A DNA stretch of 64,000 nucleotides. Source: Pseudomonas poae (GTDB taxonomy: Bacteria; Pseudomonadota; Gammaproteobacteria; Pseudomonadales; Pseudomonadaceae). The stretch spans positions 124,001 to 188,000 of the forward strand of contig NZ_JYLI01000002.1 in NCBI RefSeq assembly GCF_001439785.1, read 5' to 3'. The translations under genes and the position numbers were made by a program. Below the pieces are notes generated by a model that worked only from the letters and a program-made list of their open reading frames with translations, did no database searches and was not told where the DNA came from. Below are positions 51,607-61,965 of this stretch, one piece after another. The first letter of the stretch is position 1; the number at the start of each line of letters is the position of its first letter.

Positions 51607-52202
51607 TGAACCCGGAGCAGGCGATAGCCGACGTATTCGGCCTCTACGAGCAACACGGCACGGCGGATTACATCGGCGAGCCGGTGTCGCAGCTCGAGCA
51701 CATGTCCCAGGCCGCACAACGGGCGATGGCCGAGGGTTTTGACGATGAAGTGGTGCTGGCGGCGTTCTTCCACGATATCGGCCATCTGTGCGGGCAGGAT
51801 CGCGAGAACATGGGCGGCTATGGCGTGGTCAGCCATGAGCGGCTGGGGGCGGACTACCTGCGCCGTGCCGGCTTCGGCGAACGCCTGGCCCGGCTGGTGG
51901 AATACCACGTGCAGGCCAAGCGTTACCTCACCTTCATCCAGCCGGATTATTACGCGCGGCTAAGCGAAGCCAGCCGGCGCACCCTGGCGTATCAGGGCGG
52001 CGTGATGAGCGCCGAAGAGGCCCAGGCTTTTGAACAGGACCCGCTGTGCCACATCAGCCTGCGCCTGCGTCATTGGGACGAGCAGGCCAAAGTGATGCAC
52101 GTACCGGTGCTCGATCTCGACCTGCTCAAGGCCAAGGCCCGGCAAGTGTTGGCGACTCAGGTTTCGTCCAGCCGCCTGGCCAGCGCTTCGACCTGCTCCT
52201 GA
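51606..52202 (+). CDS. Phosphonate-associated HD-domain protein (PhnZ-like)
   Basis: A 198-residue HD-domain protein. Metal ligands in Q-L-E-H-M (H), F-F-H-D-I-G-H (HD) and V-E-Y-H-V-Q-A-K-R-Y (H, K). Relatives are mixed-valent di-iron oxygenases cleaving the C-P bond of hydroxyphosphonates (PhnZ) or proteins associated with phosphonate operons. It starts at ATG 51606. Its 3' end overlaps the convergent GTPase gene by 46 bp. Confidence 0.82.
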   Translation: MNPEQAIADVFGLYEQHGTADYIGEPVSQLEHMSQAAQRAMAEGFDDEVVLAAFFHDIGHLCGQDRENMGGYGVVSHERLGADYLRRAGFGERLARLVEYHVQAKRYLTFIQPDYYARLSEASRRTLAYQGGVMSAEEAQAFEQDPLCHISLRLRHWDEQAKVMHVPVLDLDLLKAKARQVLATQVSSSRLASASTCS

Positions 52203-53524
52203 CGCTCGGCCTGGCTGACTTTGGCGCCGGGGTTGAGCGACGACCATTGCGGATGGGCACGGGCCTTGTGCAGCGCGTCTGGCAGCTTGCCTTCGCGCCA
52301 GGTCTTGTCCTGAGGCGTGTCCACCTTGATGCTGTGCAGCGCCGCATGGCCGCGCAGGTTCAGGGCCTTGAGCAACTGGCGCTGGCGCAGGGCGAGCAGG
52401 CGCAGCACGCTGTCGTCGACGGTCAGTTCGCGCTGGCCCTTGATCTTGCCCAGCAGGCGGCTGCCGTAGCTGCGCGCGGTTTGCAGCGCGCCGCCGGCGA
52501 TGGCGCCCGCCAGGGCGGCGGCGCCCAGGGTCAGGCCGCCGACCAGCAGGTCCACCCCGGCCCCGGCCGCCGCGCCGGCGGCAATCCCGCCACCCACGCG
52601 CACGCCGAGCTGCTTGAGGGTTTCCGGGTTGAACAGGTCATCGCCCCAACGCCCGTCGAGCAGCGGCAGGTCACTGGCGGCGGCGTCCTGGGGGCGAAAG
52701 CCAAACAGCTTGAGCAACGCCTCCACGCATTTTTGTTCGCGCTGGCGCACGGCCTTGCGCAAATCGCCGATGGCTCGCTGCTCATCTTCAGTGACCACGC
52801 TGCGCCGGCACGCCGCGCAGTCGATCAGCAACTCGGCGATCAAGCGCGCCGCGCTTTGCTGGCGAGCCTGACGTTGGGCTTCCTGATCGAGGATCAAGCG
52901 CTCTAACTGTGGCCGTGCGTTTTCCAGCAGCAGCGCCAGGCTTTCATACAGACGCCGCTCGCCGTCTTCCGGCGGCGCCACGCTGTCGAAACGCACCAGC
53001 GCATGCAGGCCGAGGCGCGCCAGGGCTTCTCGCCAGTCCGGTTCGCGGTGCTCGCTGCTGCTGACAAAGTTGAGCACCGGCAGCAACGGTTTGCCGCAGC
53101 TGGCCAGCACCTGCAACTCGTCGCGGTACTTGGCCAGCACCGGCTCGCGGGCGTCGATCACATACAGGCCGGCGTCCGAGGCCAGCAATTGGCGCAGCAC
53201 CTTGGCCTCCTGTTCGAAACGCTGGCGGGCCTCGCTGCCGTCGAGGAAGCGGGCCAGGCGCGCCGGGCCGTCGAGTCGTTCGCCGGGGCGGTCCAGGCGT
53301 TCCAGGTAGTCGAGCAGCGCGATGGCATCTTCCAGGCCGGGCGTGTCGTACAGCTCCAGCAAGGCTTGGCCGTCCACCGACAGGCGCGCGCCCTCCACAT
53401 GCCGCGTGGTGCTGGGGCGGTGCGAGACTTCGCCGAACCCCACGTCACGGGTGAGGGTGCGCAGCAGCGAGGTCTTGCCCACGTTGGTGTGGCCGACCAC
53501 GGCGAGTCTCAGCGGTTTAGTCAT
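52157..53524 (-). CDS. GTPase with DUF3482 domain
   Basis: A 455-residue protein. G1 G-H-T-N-V-G-K-T-S (residues 11-19), G3 D-T-P-G-L-E, and a long C-terminal domain (E-L-L-I-D-C-A-A-C-R-R and Gly/Ala-rich membrane-like stretch V-G-G-G-I-A-A-G-A-A-A-G-A-G-V-D). The usual partner with a DUF2868 membrane protein lies immediately upstream with an 8-bp overlap. Cell role not established. Confidence 0.85.
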   Translation of the reverse strand: MTKPLRLAVVGHTNVGKTSLLRTLTRDVGFGEVSHRPSTTRHVEGARLSVDGQALLELYDTPGLEDAIALLDYLERLDRPGERLDGPARLARFLDGSEARQRFEQEAKVLRQLLASDAGLYVIDAREPVLAKYRDELQVLASCGKPLLPVLNFVSSSEHREPDWREALARLGLHALVRFDSVAPPEDGERRLYESLALLLENARPQLERLILDQEAQRQARQQSAARLIAELLIDCAACRRSVVTEDEQRAIGDLRKAVRQREQKCVEALLKLFGFRPQDAAASDLPLLDGRWGDDLFNPETLKQLGVRVGGGIAAGAAAGAGVDLLVGGLTLGAAALAGAIAGGALQTARSYGSRLLGKIKGQRELTVDDSVLRLLALRQRQLLKALNLRGHAALHSIKVDTPQDKTWREGKLPDALHKARAHPQWSSLNPGAKVSQAERQEQVEALARRLDET

Positions 53525-54896
53525 GACCGGTCTCCAGCCAGTTCAGTGGCGCGCTGTCGGCGAAGGGCAGTTCCAGCTGTTGCAGCGCGCTGTGCCAATC
53601 GCCCAGGCGCTCGGCGTCCAGCGCCTGGCCGGGCGGCGCTTGCAGCAGCCAAACACGGGTGGCGGTGGCACTGCGCGCCAGTTCGGCGATCAGCGCCAGA
53701 CTGCCGCGATCCGGTGAGCGGCGGGGGTCGCAGGCGATGACCAGGCGCTTGGGCGGGAAGCGGGTGAGTTGCTCCAACAGGGTGTTGCGCGATTCGCGAC
53801 TGTCGAGGACGCCAGCGTGCTTTACGTTGGCAGGCAGTTTCGGCGGCCAACTGCGCTGATCGTCCAGTTCGATGGCCACCAGCAGGGCGCCGTCGCTCGC
53901 CAGGTCGCTGATGCCGCCGGTGACGTGATGCAGCTGTGGCGGTGCAGCATCGTTGATGCCCAGTCGTTCGCTGCTCGGCATCAGGCGCTCACGCAGTGGG
54001 CTGTAGCCGGGCAGGTTGAGGTCCAGGCTCAGGGCCGCGCGCCCGCGTTTCCAGCGCCACAGGCACAGCACGGCGAGCACCAGCCTTGGCAGCACGCCGT
54101 AGACCAGCAATACGCCCACCAGCCAGGCGGCCCAGGCCTGACGGGCGCTTTCGAACGTCAGTGCGGCGTCACCGCTGGCACGGATCATTTCGACGTTCGG
54201 CACGTTGAAACCGAGCGCGGCGGGCAGGGCGCCGAGGGCCTGGGTCACGGCGACGAAGCTGTCGGTACCGAGAATGGTGGTTTCCCACACAAAGCCGTAG
54301 CGGCGGGTGGCGAGCAGGGTCAGCACAATCACCAGGGCGCTGAGCAGGGCCAGCAGCCACAGGCTGTTGACCAGCACGCCGACCGCCCAGCGATTGAGTT
54401 TGCGGCGTTGCAACAGCAGCAACAGGGCCGGCGCCAGTTGGGCGGCCCTGGCGTCGCGGGCGAGTTTTTCGCTGAGCCACAGCCACAGGCGCCCCAGGCT
54501 GGCGCTGTGTTCGCCGGCAAACAAAAGGCCCAGCGCCCAGCTCATCAACAGGATCAGGTTCAAGCCGAGCAGGCTGCCCAGGGCCCAGAACACATTCACC
54601 GGCACAAGGCCGTTACCCAGTGCGGCAAACCCCAGGCCGGCGCCGCTGACCACGGCGACTATCGCCAGCAACACCAGCGCCAGGCGCGCGCCTTGCAGCC
54701 AGCGGGTGAGGGCGGCGCTCAGCCCGTCGCGTTCGGCCAGGCGCAGGGCGCGGTGCACAATGCGTATTGGCAGGTCGCCACCGGCCGTGCGGGCCAGGCG
54801 GTTGGCTTCGAGGTCTTCCAGGGGGCCGGCGTGTTCTTCGCGCAGGCGCACGGCTTCCGTCAGCCAGAGTTTTTGCAGGGGGGTCAGTGCTGTCAC
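53517..54896 (-). CDS. DUF2868-type membrane protein
   Basis: A 459-residue protein with about four to five hydrophobic segments in the first 300 residues (A-L-V-L-L-A-I-V-A-V-V-S-G-A-G-L; L-L-A-L-L-S-A-L-V-I-V-L-T-L-L) and a soluble C-terminal domain (R-L-V-I-A-C-D-P-R-R-S-P-D). Overlaps the GTPase gene; the two form an operon. Confidence 0.82.
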   Translation of the reverse strand: MTALTPLQKLWLTEAVRLREEHAGPLEDLEANRLARTAGGDLPIRIVHRALRLAERDGLSAALTRWLQGARLALVLLAIVAVVSGAGLGFAALGNGLVPVNVFWALGSLLGLNLILLMSWALGLLFAGEHSASLGRLWLWLSEKLARDARAAQLAPALLLLLQRRKLNRWAVGVLVNSLWLLALLSALVIVLTLLATRRYGFVWETTILGTDSFVAVTQALGALPAALGFNVPNVEMIRASGDAALTFESARQAWAAWLVGVLLVYGVLPRLVLAVLCLWRWKRGRAALSLDLNLPGYSPLRERLMPSSERLGINDAAPPQLHHVTGGISDLASDGALLVAIELDDQRSWPPKLPANVKHAGVLDSRESRNTLLEQLTRFPPKRLVIACDPRRSPDRGSLALIAELARSATATRVWLLQAPPGQALDAERLGDWHSALQQLELPFADSAPLNWLETGHD

Positions 54897-54965
54897 GCGT
54901 GGTCCTGTTGAACAAGTGAGCCTGGAGCATAACCGCAGTCTGGCGGCTCTGGTATTCTCGTCGCC

Positions 54966-55478
54966 ATGAAAAAAACTCTCCCTTTAAGCCTGATCGCAGC
55001 CCTCGGTGAAAACCGCGTGATCGGCGTCGACAACAGCATGCCCTGGCACTTGCCGGGGGATTTCAAATATTTCAAGGCCACCACCCTGGGCAAGCCGATC
55101 ATCATGGGGCGCAAGACCTGGGATTCCCTGGGCCGACCGTTGCCGGGGCGCTTGAACCTTGTGGTCAGCCGTCAGACCGACTTGGCGCTTGAAGGTGCGC
55201 AAGTTTTTCCGTCACTGGAAGCAGCGGTACAGCGCGCTGAAGAATGGGCGCTGGAGCAGGGCGTGGATGAGCTGATGCTGATCGGCGGCGCGCAATTGTA
55301 TGCGCAGGGACTGGAGCAGGCGGATCGGCTTTATCTGACGCGAGTGGCGCTGAGCCCGGAGGGGGACGCCTGGTTTCCCGCGTTTGATCGCAGCCAGTGG
55401 ACGCTGGTGTCGAATGTCGAGAATGCGGCCGAGGGGGATAAGCCGGCGTACAACTTCGAAGTGTGGGAAAAAGCCTAA
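54966..55478 (+). CDS. folA: Dihydrofolate reductase
   Basis: A 170-residue DHFR regenerating tetrahydrofolate, the cofactor cycle that ThyA feeds. Motifs: G-E-N-R-V-I-G, M-P-W-H-L-P-G-D (catalytic acid), G-R-K-T-W-D-S-L-G-R-P-L-P and I-G-G-A-Q-L-Y. It starts at ATG 54966, divergent from the DUF2868 gene. Confidence 0.95.
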   Translation: MKKTLPLSLIAALGENRVIGVDNSMPWHLPGDFKYFKATTLGKPIIMGRKTWDSLGRPLPGRLNLVVSRQTDLALEGAQVFPSLEAAVQRAEEWALEQGVDELMLIGGAQLYAQGLEQADRLYLTRVALSPEGDAWFPAFDRSQWTLVSNVENAAEGDKPAYNFEVWEKA

Positions 55479-55482
55479 AAGC

Positions 55483-55554
55483 ATCGCAGGCAAGCCAGCT
55501 CCCACATTTTGAATTGTGAATACATTCAAATGTGGGAGCTGGCTTGCCTGCGAA
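55483..55554. repeat. Paired REP element
   Basis: GCAGGCAAGCCAGCTCCCAC and inverse GTGGGAGCTGGCTTGCCTGC about 26 bases apart, between the convergent folA and tcyP genes. Confidence 0.85.
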
Positions 55555-55563
55555 AGCGGTCTA

Positions 55564-56955
55564 TCAGGCCTGCGCTAACTCCGCATGCTCATCGGCTTCC
55601 AGCAACGCCTTATCCGTCTGCCCCATGACCTGGCTGGTAATCGCACCCGCGGTCATCGAGCCATTCACGTTCAGCGCCGTGCGGCCCATGTCGATCAGCG
55701 GTTCCACGGAAATCAGCAGCGCCACCAGTGACACCGGCAAGCCCATCGCCGGCAGTACGATCAGCGCGGCAAAGGTCGCGCCGCCGCCCACGCCGGCCAC
55801 ACCGGCCGAACTCAAGGTCACAATCGCCACCAGCGTTGCGATCCACAGCGGGTCCAGTGGATTGATGCCCACGGTCGGCGCAACCATCACCGCCAACATT
55901 GCGGGATAGAGCCCGGCGCAGCCGTTCTGGCCGATGGTCGCACCGAACGAGGCGGCAAAGCCGGCGATTGATTGCGGGATGCCCAGGCGACGGGTCTGCG
56001 CTTCAATGCTCAGCGGAATCGCCGCCGCGCTGGAGCGGCTGGTGAAGGCGAAGGTCAGCACTGGCCACACCTTGCGGAAAAACCGCAGCGGGTTGACCCC
56101 GGCCAGCGACAGCAGCAGGCCGTGCACCACAAACATCAGGCCCAGGGCCAGGTACGACACCACCACGAAGCTGCCGAGCTTGATGATGTCCTGCAGGTTG
56201 GAGCTGGCGACCACCTTGGTCATCAGCGCCAATACACCGTAGGGCGTCAGTTTCATCACCAGGCGCACCAGGCGCATCACCCAGGCTTGCAGGGTGTCGA
56301 TGGCGTTGACGACCTTGCGGCCTTTTTCCACGTCGTCCTTGAGCAATTGCAGCGCGGCAACCCCGAGGAACGCGGCGAAGATCACCACGCTGATGATCGA
56401 CGTCGGCTTGGCCCGCGCCAGGTCGGCGAACGGATTGGCCGGCACGAACGACAGCAGCAATTGCGGGATATTCAGGTCGGCGACCTTGCCCGCGTAATCG
56501 TTCTGGATCACTTGCAGGCGCGCCATTTCCTGGGTGCCGGCCACCAGCCCTTCGGCGGTGAGGCCGAACAGGTTGGTCAGGCCGATGCCGATCAAGGCGG
56601 CAATCGCGGTGGTGAACAGCAGCGTGCCGATGGTCAGGAAGCTGATCTTGCCCAGGGACGAGGCGTTATGCAGGCGCGCCACGGCACTGAGGATCGAGGC
56701 GAACACCAGCGGGATCACGATCATCTGCAGCAGTTGTACGTAGCCGTTGCCGACCAGGTCGAACCAGCCGATCGAGGCCTTGAGCACGGGGTGGCCGGCG
56801 CCATAGATAGCGTGCAACACCACACCGAACGCCACGCCAAGCGCCAAGGCAAACAGCACCTTTTTCGCAAGGCTCCAGTGGGTGCGACGGGTTTGTGCCA
56901 GGCCCAGCAGCAGGGCCACGAACACCAGCAAATTGAGGATCAGGGGCAGATTCAT
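55564..56955 (-). CDS. tcyP: L-cystine/dicarboxylate-type symporter TcyP
   Basis: A 463-residue DAACS-family transporter with about nine hydrophobic segments. The conserved hairpin [11 protein letters not shown] and the [10 protein letters not shown] and [10 protein letters not shown] regions resemble cystine symporter YdjN/TcyP. RBS GGAGCTTC precedes ATG at 56955. Confidence 0.82.
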   Translation of the reverse strand: MNLPLILNLLVFVALLLGLAQTRRTHWSLAKKVLFALALGVAFGVVLHAIYGAGHPVLKASIGWFDLVGNGYVQLLQMIVIPLVFASILSAVARLHNASSLGKISFLTIGTLLFTTAIAALIGIGLTNLFGLTAEGLVAGTQEMARLQVIQNDYAGKVADLNIPQLLLSFVPANPFADLARAKPTSIISVVIFAAFLGVAALQLLKDDVEKGRKVVNAIDTLQAWVMRLVRLVMKLTPYGVLALMTKVVASSNLQDIIKLGSFVVVSYLALGLMFVVHGLLLSLAGVNPLRFFRKVWPVLTFAFTSRSSAAAIPLSIEAQTRRLGIPQSIAGFAASFGATIGQNGCAGLYPAMLAVMVAPTVGINPLDPLWIATLVAIVTLSSAGVAGVGGGATFAALIVLPAMGLPVSLVALLISVEPLIDMGRTALNVNGSMTAGAITSQVMGQTDKALLEADEHAELAQA

Positions 56956-57197
56956 TGAAGCTCCAATGAGAAGGCAGCCAATCGCGAGAGCCTGCGATTG
57001 CGAACCGGGAAGGCTAACACCTTGAAATATATTGATTTAATACCGATATGGAATGGTGACTGTCGTTTTTGGAATAAGCGAGTGACGTTCAGGCGTATGC
57101 GCCTGGCGCAATCACGATGCGCACGGTCGTGCACGACATGGGAACTGTCACAGGGATTTGTTAGGGTCGGTGTCTTTCACTCTGGGAACCAACGCCT

Positions 57198-58256
57198 ATG
57201 AAGCTCGCGCCGAAACTTCTTGCCGCCGCCCTTTGCCTCGGCCTCGCCGCTCAGGCGTTCGCCGCCACCGAGTTGAAACACTGGCCTGCGCCGGCCGCCA
57301 AGCAACTCAATGAAATGATCGCGGCCAACGCCAACAAGGGTAACTACGCGGTCTTCGACATGGACAACACCAGTTACCGCTACGACCTCGAAGAATCCCT
57401 GCTGCCGTACATGGAGAACAAGGGGCTGATCACGCGTGACAGTCTCGACCCCTCGCTCAAGCTGATGCCGTTCAAAGACACCGCCGATCACAAGGAAAGC
57501 CTGTTCAGTTACTACTATCGCCTGTGCGAAGTGGACGACATGGTCTGCTACCCGTGGGTGGCCCAGGTGTTCTCTGGCTTCACCCTCAAGGAGCTGAAGG
57601 TGCAGGTGGATGAGCTGATGGCGTCGGGCAAGCCGGTACCGGTCAGCTACTTCGAAGGCGATGCGGTGAAGCAATCCGAGGTACAGCCGCCGAAGGTCTT
57701 CACCGGCCAGGCCGAGCTGTTCAACAAGCTGATGGAGAACGGCATCGAGGTGTACGTTATGACGGCCGCGTCCGAGGAGCTGGTGCGCATGGTCGCGGCC
57801 GATCCGAAGTACGGCTATAACGTCAAACCCGAAAACGTCATCGGCGTGAGCACCTTGCTCAAGGACCGCAAGACCGGCGAGCTGACCACTGCACGCAAAC
57901 AGATCGCTGCCGGCAAGTATGACGAGAAGGCCAACCTCGGCCTGGAGCTCACCCCCTACCTGTGGACCCCGGCGACCTGGATGGCCGGCAAGCACGCAGC
58001 GATTCTCACGTATATCGATGAATGGAAAAAACCGGTGATCGTCGGCGGCGACACGCCGACCAGTGATGGCTACATGCTGTTCCACGACGTGGACGTGGCC
58101 AAGGGCGGCATCCACCTGTGGATCAACCGCAAGGACAAATACATGACCCAACTCAACGGGATGATGGCCAAGCACGCAGCGGCGCAGGCCAAGGAAGGGT
58201 TGCCGGTGACGGCGGACAAGAACTGGGTGATCGTCAAGCCGGAGGAGATTCAGTAA
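57198..58256 (+). CDS. pchP: Phosphorylcholine phosphatase (periplasmic HAD)
   Basis: A 352-residue protein with a signal peptide (L-A-A-A-L-C-L-G-L-A-A-Q-A-F-A-A, cleavage near residue 22). HAD motif I F-D-M-D-N-T-S-Y-R-Y-D, motif II Y-V-M-T-A-A and motif IV V-G-G-D-T-P-T-S-D-G. The whole sequence follows Pseudomonas PchP, which frees choline from phosphorylcholine. A bidirectional terminator follows. Confidence 0.82.
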   Translation: MKLAPKLLAAALCLGLAAQAFAATELKHWPAPAAKQLNEMIAANANKGNYAVFDMDNTSYRYDLEESLLPYMENKGLITRDSLDPSLKLMPFKDTADHKESLFSYYYRLCEVDDMVCYPWVAQVFSGFTLKELKVQVDELMASGKPVPVSYFEGDAVKQSEVQPPKVFTGQAELFNKLMENGIEVYVMTAASEELVRMVAADPKYGYNVKPENVIGVSTLLKDRKTGELTTARKQIAAGKYDEKANLGLELTPYLWTPATWMAGKHAAILTYIDEWKKPVIVGGDTPTSDGYMLFHDVDVAKGGIHLWINRKDKYMTQLNGMMAKHAAAQAKEGLPVTADKNWVIVKPEEIQ

Positions 58257-58270
58257 GACCGAGTTGCCCT

Positions 58271-58298
58271 TATCGCAGGCAAGCCAGCTCCCACTTTT
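58271..58298. repeat. Single REP unit
   Basis: ATCGCAGGCAAGCCAGCTCC between pchP and its terminator. Confidence 0.75.
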
Positions 58299-58333
58299 TG
58301 GTCTGCAATGTTCTGAAAAATTGCTCCAGGCAA

Positions 58334-58364
58334 AAAAATGCCCCGCACTTGGCGGGGCATTTTT
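58334..58364. terminator. Bidirectional terminator between pchP and ilvD
   Basis: 13-bp stem AAAAATGCCCCGC/GCGGGGCATTTTT with a five-base loop, with A- and T-runs on both sides. It lies between two convergent genes. Confidence 0.9.
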
Positions 58365-58375
58365 ACGAGCGCGGC

Positions 58376-60217
58376 TTACAGACCGTCAAGCATCGCCTTG
58401 TTACGCACAGCACCCTTGTCGGCGCTGGTGGCCAGCAGGGCATAAGCCTTCAAGGCGGTCGTCACTTTACGTGGACGCTTCTCAACCGGCTTCCAACCTT
58501 TTTTGTCCTGCTCCACCCGTCGCGCCGCCAGTTCTTCGTCGCTGATCAACAGGTTGATCGAGCGGTTCGGAATGTCGATCAGCACCTTGTCGCCATCCTG
58601 CACCAGGCCAATCGCGCCGCCGGCAGCGGCTTCCGGTGAAGCATGGCCGATGGACAGGCCCGAGGTGCCGCCGGAGAAGCGGCCGTCGGTGAGCAATGCG
58701 CACGCTTTACCCAGGCCTTTGGACTTGAGGTACGACGTCGGGTACAGCATCTCCTGCATACCCGGGCCGCCTTTGGGGCCTTCGTAGCGGATGATCACGA
58801 TGTCGCCTTCCTTCACTTCGTCAGCGAGGATGCCGCGTACCGAGCTGTCCTGGCTTTCGTAGATCTTGGCGCGACCTTCGAACACATGGATCGACTCGTC
58901 CACGCCGGCGGTTTTGACCACGCAACCGTCGAGGGCGATGTTGCCGTACAGCACGGCCAGGCCGCCTTCTTGCGAGTAGGCGTGCTCGACACTGCGGATG
59001 CAGCCGTTTTCACGGTCGTCGTCCAGGGTGTCCCAACGGGTCGACTGGCTGAACGCGGTCTGGGTGGGGATGCCCGCCGGGCCGGCCTTGAAGAAGTGAT
59101 GCACCGCTTCGTCGTCGGTCTGGGTGATGTCCCATTTGGCGATGCCTTCGGCCATGGATGTGCTGTGCACGGTCGGCAGGTCGGTGTGCAGCAGGCCGCC
59201 ACGGGCCAGGGAGCCGAGGATCGAGAAGATCCCGCCGGCGCGGTGCACGTCTTCCATGTGGTACTTCTGGATGTTCGGCGCGACCTTGCACAGCTGCGGC
59301 ACATGGCGGGACAGGCGGTCGATGTCGCGCAGGTCGAAATCGATCTCGGCTTCCTGGGCGGCGGCGAGCAAATGCAGGATGGTGTTGGTGGAACCGCCCA
59401 TGGCGATGTCCAGGGTCATGGCGTTTTCGAACGCCTTGAAGTTGGCGATATTGCGCGGCAGTACCGAGTCATCGTTGTCGGTGTAATAACGCTTGCACAG
59501 CTCGACGATGGTGCGGCCGGCCTGCAGGAACAACTGCTCGCGGTCACTGTGGGTGGCCAGGGTGGAACCGTTGCCCGGCAAGGCCAGGCCCAGGGCTTCG
59601 ACCAGGCAGTTCATCGAGTTGGCGGTGAACATGCCGGAACACGAACCGCAGGTCGGGCAAGCGCTGCGCTCGTATTCCGCAACCTTCTCGTCAGAAGCGC
59701 TGGAATCGGCGGCGATCACCATGGCGTCAACCAGGTCGAGGCCGTGGGAGGCCAGTTTGGTCTTGCCGGCTTCCATCGGCCCGCCGGACACGAAGATCAC
59801 CGGGATGTTGAGGCGCAGGGCGGCCATCAGCATGCCAGGGGTGATTTTGTCGCAGTTGGAGATGCACACGATGGCGTCGGCGCAGTGGGCGTTGACCATG
59901 TATTCCACGGAGTCGGCGATGATCTCGCGGCTCGGCAGCGAATACAGCATGCCGTCATGGCCCATGGCGATGCCGTCGTCCACGGCGATGGTGTTGAATT
60001 CCTTGGCCACCCCACCTGCGCGTTCGATCTCGCGGGCGACCAGTTGGCCCAGGTCCTTGAGGTGTACGTGGCCGGGCACGAACTGGGTGAACGAGTTGGC
60101 AATCGCGATGATCGGCTTCTTGAAGTCGTCATCCTTCATCCCCGTGGCACGCCACAGCGCGCGCGCGCCGGCCATGTTGCGGCCATGGGTGGATGTTTTC
60201 GAGCGGTAATCTGGCAT
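58376..60217 (-). CDS. ilvD: Dihydroxy-acid dehydratase
   Basis: A 613-residue enzyme of isoleucine/valine synthesis. Fe-S cysteines in [11 protein letters not shown] (about 122) and [18 protein letters not shown] (about 195), and T-D-G-R-F-S-G-G-T near the C-terminus. The N-terminus [14 protein letters not shown] is canonical. Confidence 0.96.
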   Translation of the reverse strand: MPDYRSKTSTHGRNMAGARALWRATGMKDDDFKKPIIAIANSFTQFVPGHVHLKDLGQLVAREIERAGGVAKEFNTIAVDDGIAMGHDGMLYSLPSREIIADSVEYMVNAHCADAIVCISNCDKITPGMLMAALRLNIPVIFVSGGPMEAGKTKLASHGLDLVDAMVIAADSSASDEKVAEYERSACPTCGSCSGMFTANSMNCLVEALGLALPGNGSTLATHSDREQLFLQAGRTIVELCKRYYTDNDDSVLPRNIANFKAFENAMTLDIAMGGSTNTILHLLAAAQEAEIDFDLRDIDRLSRHVPQLCKVAPNIQKYHMEDVHRAGGIFSILGSLARGGLLHTDLPTVHSTSMAEGIAKWDITQTDDEAVHHFFKAGPAGIPTQTAFSQSTRWDTLDDDRENGCIRSVEHAYSQEGGLAVLYGNIALDGCVVKTAGVDESIHVFEGRAKIYESQDSSVRGILADEVKEGDIVIIRYEGPKGGPGMQEMLYPTSYLKSKGLGKACALLTDGRFSGGTSGLSIGHASPEAAAGGAIGLVQDGDKVLIDIPNRSINLLISDEELAARRVEQDKKGWKPVEKRPRKVTTALKAYALLATSADKGAVRNKAMLDGL

Positions 60218-60431
60218 GGAGCACTCCGGGCGGCTAATCAGGTTCTTGAGGGGAGTGAGCTTCTATGGACGTCTGACGCACTCAGAAAATGGCTGTGTGC
60301 GCAAAAGTTGCCTCTCGCATCGCGGGATCGCCGCATGCCTGGGCCTCGAGCTCATAAACCCGCCGGGGGATGACTGGCGATGAATAGGGCCGATTCTACA
60401 CCGCTGGCGGCTGGAGGGAATGGCCGTCTGC

Positions 60432-60461
60432 CTGTAGGCGCGAGCAAGCTTGCGCCTACAG
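60432..60461. repeat. Inverted repeat after rlmI
   Basis: CTGTAGGCGC and GCGCCTACAG arms around a ten-base loop. A different REP class from the GGGAGCTGG type; may also terminate rlmI. Confidence 0.7.
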
Positions 60462-60476
60462 ATGATTCGGTTTCAA

Positions 60477-61673
60477 TCAGCTATTAGGCAGCAACCGGCA
60501 CGTAATGCTCTTGATATACCGCGTCTCGACAATCGCCGGGTGCACCGGGTGGTCCGGGCCCTGGCCGCCGCGTTCGAGCATCTGGATGTTGCGGTCCAGG
60601 TGGCGGGCGCTGGTGAGGAGGATGTTTTGCAGGTCGTCTTCCGGCAGGTGCATGGAGCACGAAGCGCTGACGAGGATGCCGTCCTTGCTGAGCAGGCGCA
60701 TGGCTTGTTCGTTCAGGCGGCGGTAGGCGCCTTCGCCGTTTTTCATGTCTTTTTTGCGTTTGATGAAGGCCGGTGGGTCGGCGACGATCACGTCGAAGCG
60801 TTCTTCGCTGGCTTTGAGTTCTTTCAACGCTTCGAAGACGTCGCCTTCGATGCAGGTCATTTTCTCGGCCACGCCGTTCAGCGCGGCGTTGCGCTCTACG
60901 CCGTCGAGGGCGAAGGCCGAGGCATCGACGCAGAACACTTCACTGGCGCCAAAGGCCGCAGCCTGCACGCCCCAGCCGCCGATGTAGCTGTACAGGTCGA
61001 GCACGCGTTTGCCTTTGGCATACGGGGCCAGGCGGGCGCGGTTCATGCGGTGGTCGTAGAACCAGCCGGTCTTCTGGCCCTGGATCACCGGGGCTTCGAA
61101 TTTCACGCCGTTCTCTTCCAGTGCGACCCACTCCGGCACCAGGCCGAACACGGTTTCGACGTAACGGTTGAGGCCTTCGGCATCGCGCGCGGCGGAGTCG
61201 TTCTTGAACAGGATGCCGCTGGGCTTGAGCACCTGGGTGAGGGCGGCGATCACGTCGTCCTTATGGGCTTCCATGGTTGCCGACGCGATCTGCACCACCA
61301 GAATGTCGCCGAAACGGTCGACCACCAGGCCCGGCAACAGGTCGGAATCGCCGTAGACCAGGCGGTAGAACGGCTTGTCGAACAGGCGATCACGCAGGGA
61401 CAGGGCGACGTTGAGACGGTGCACCAGCAGCGACTTGTCCAGCGGCAACTTGATGTCGCGCGACAGCAGGCGGGCGCAGATCAGGTTGTTCGGGCTCATG
61501 GCCACGATGCCCAGGGTCTTGCCGCCGGCCGCTTCGAGGATGGCCTGGTCGCCCGCCTGGAAGCCGTGAAGTGGGGTGGCAGCCACGTCGATTTCGTTGC
61601 TGTAGACCCACAGGTGGCCGTTGCGCAAACGACGATCAGCGTTGGCTTTGAGACGCAGGCTTGGCAGGGACAT
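60477..61673 (-). CDS. rlmI: 23S rRNA (cytosine1962-C5)-methyltransferase RlmI
   Basis: A 398-residue protein: N-terminal PUA-like domain (S-L-P-S-L-R-L-K-A-N-A-D-R-R-L-R-N-G-H-L-W-V-Y), then a SAM methyltransferase domain with V-L-D-L-Y-S-Y-I-G-G-W-G, V-A-D-P-P-A-F and catalytic Cys in S-A-S-C-S-M-H. The start is ATG at 61673; the longer frame runs into REP repeats and is rejected. Confidence 0.88.
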   Translation of the reverse strand: MSLPSLRLKANADRRLRNGHLWVYSNEIDVAATPLHGFQAGDQAILEAAGGKTLGIVAMSPNNLICARLLSRDIKLPLDKSLLVHRLNVALSLRDRLFDKPFYRLVYGDSDLLPGLVVDRFGDILVVQIASATMEAHKDDVIAALTQVLKPSGILFKNDSAARDAEGLNRYVETVFGLVPEWVALEENGVKFEAPVIQGQKTGWFYDHRMNRARLAPYAKGKRVLDLYSYIGGWGVQAAAFGASEVFCVDASAFALDGVERNAALNGVAEKMTCIEGDVFEALKELKASEERFDVIVADPPAFIKRKKDMKNGEGAYRRLNEQAMRLLSKDGILVSASCSMHLPEDDLQNILLTSARHLDRNIQMLERGGQGPDHPVHPAIVETRYIKSITCRLLPNS

Positions 61674-61797
61674 GACGTCGCTCCGGAAAAAAGAGCGGGA
61701 GTATACCGTGTTGTGCAGGAACTCGCCCCGCTGCCGGACATGTGGGACCGGGCTTGCTCGCGATGCAGGCACTGCGGTGTATCTGACAAACGGCGTT

Positions 61798-61893
61798 GAT
61801 GCCATCGCCGGCAAGCCAGCTCCCACATTGATGCCATCGCAGGCAAGCCAGCTCCCACATTGATGCCATCGCAGGCAAGCCAGCTCCCACATT
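61798..61893. repeat. Three tandem REP units
   Basis: A ~32-bp unit TGATGCCATCGCAGGCAAGC + CAGCTCCCACAT is repeated three times head to tail (first copy reads CGCCGGCAAGCC) between rlmI and the HDOD gene. A related degenerate REP lies at about 61740. Confidence 0.9.
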
Positions 61894-61965
61894 TGATCCG
61901 GTTTTGAGGTGTCGGTCAGGTTTGCTTAGAGGTTAGAATCGCCACTCAGCCAAGAGTGTGTACTT

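Noticed and set aside
53769..54911. Plus-strand 380-codon frame opposite the DUF2868 gene
   Set aside because: Low-complexity Gln/Gly/Ala-rich translation typical of an antisense shadow in GC-rich DNA.
58643..60373. Plus-strand 576-codon frame opposite ilvD
   Set aside because: Shadow of a GC-rich core gene; ilvD on the minus strand is unambiguous.
61798..61893. CRISPR-like short tandem repeats
   Set aside because: Units are head-to-tail REP palindromes with no unique spacers and no cas genes nearby.
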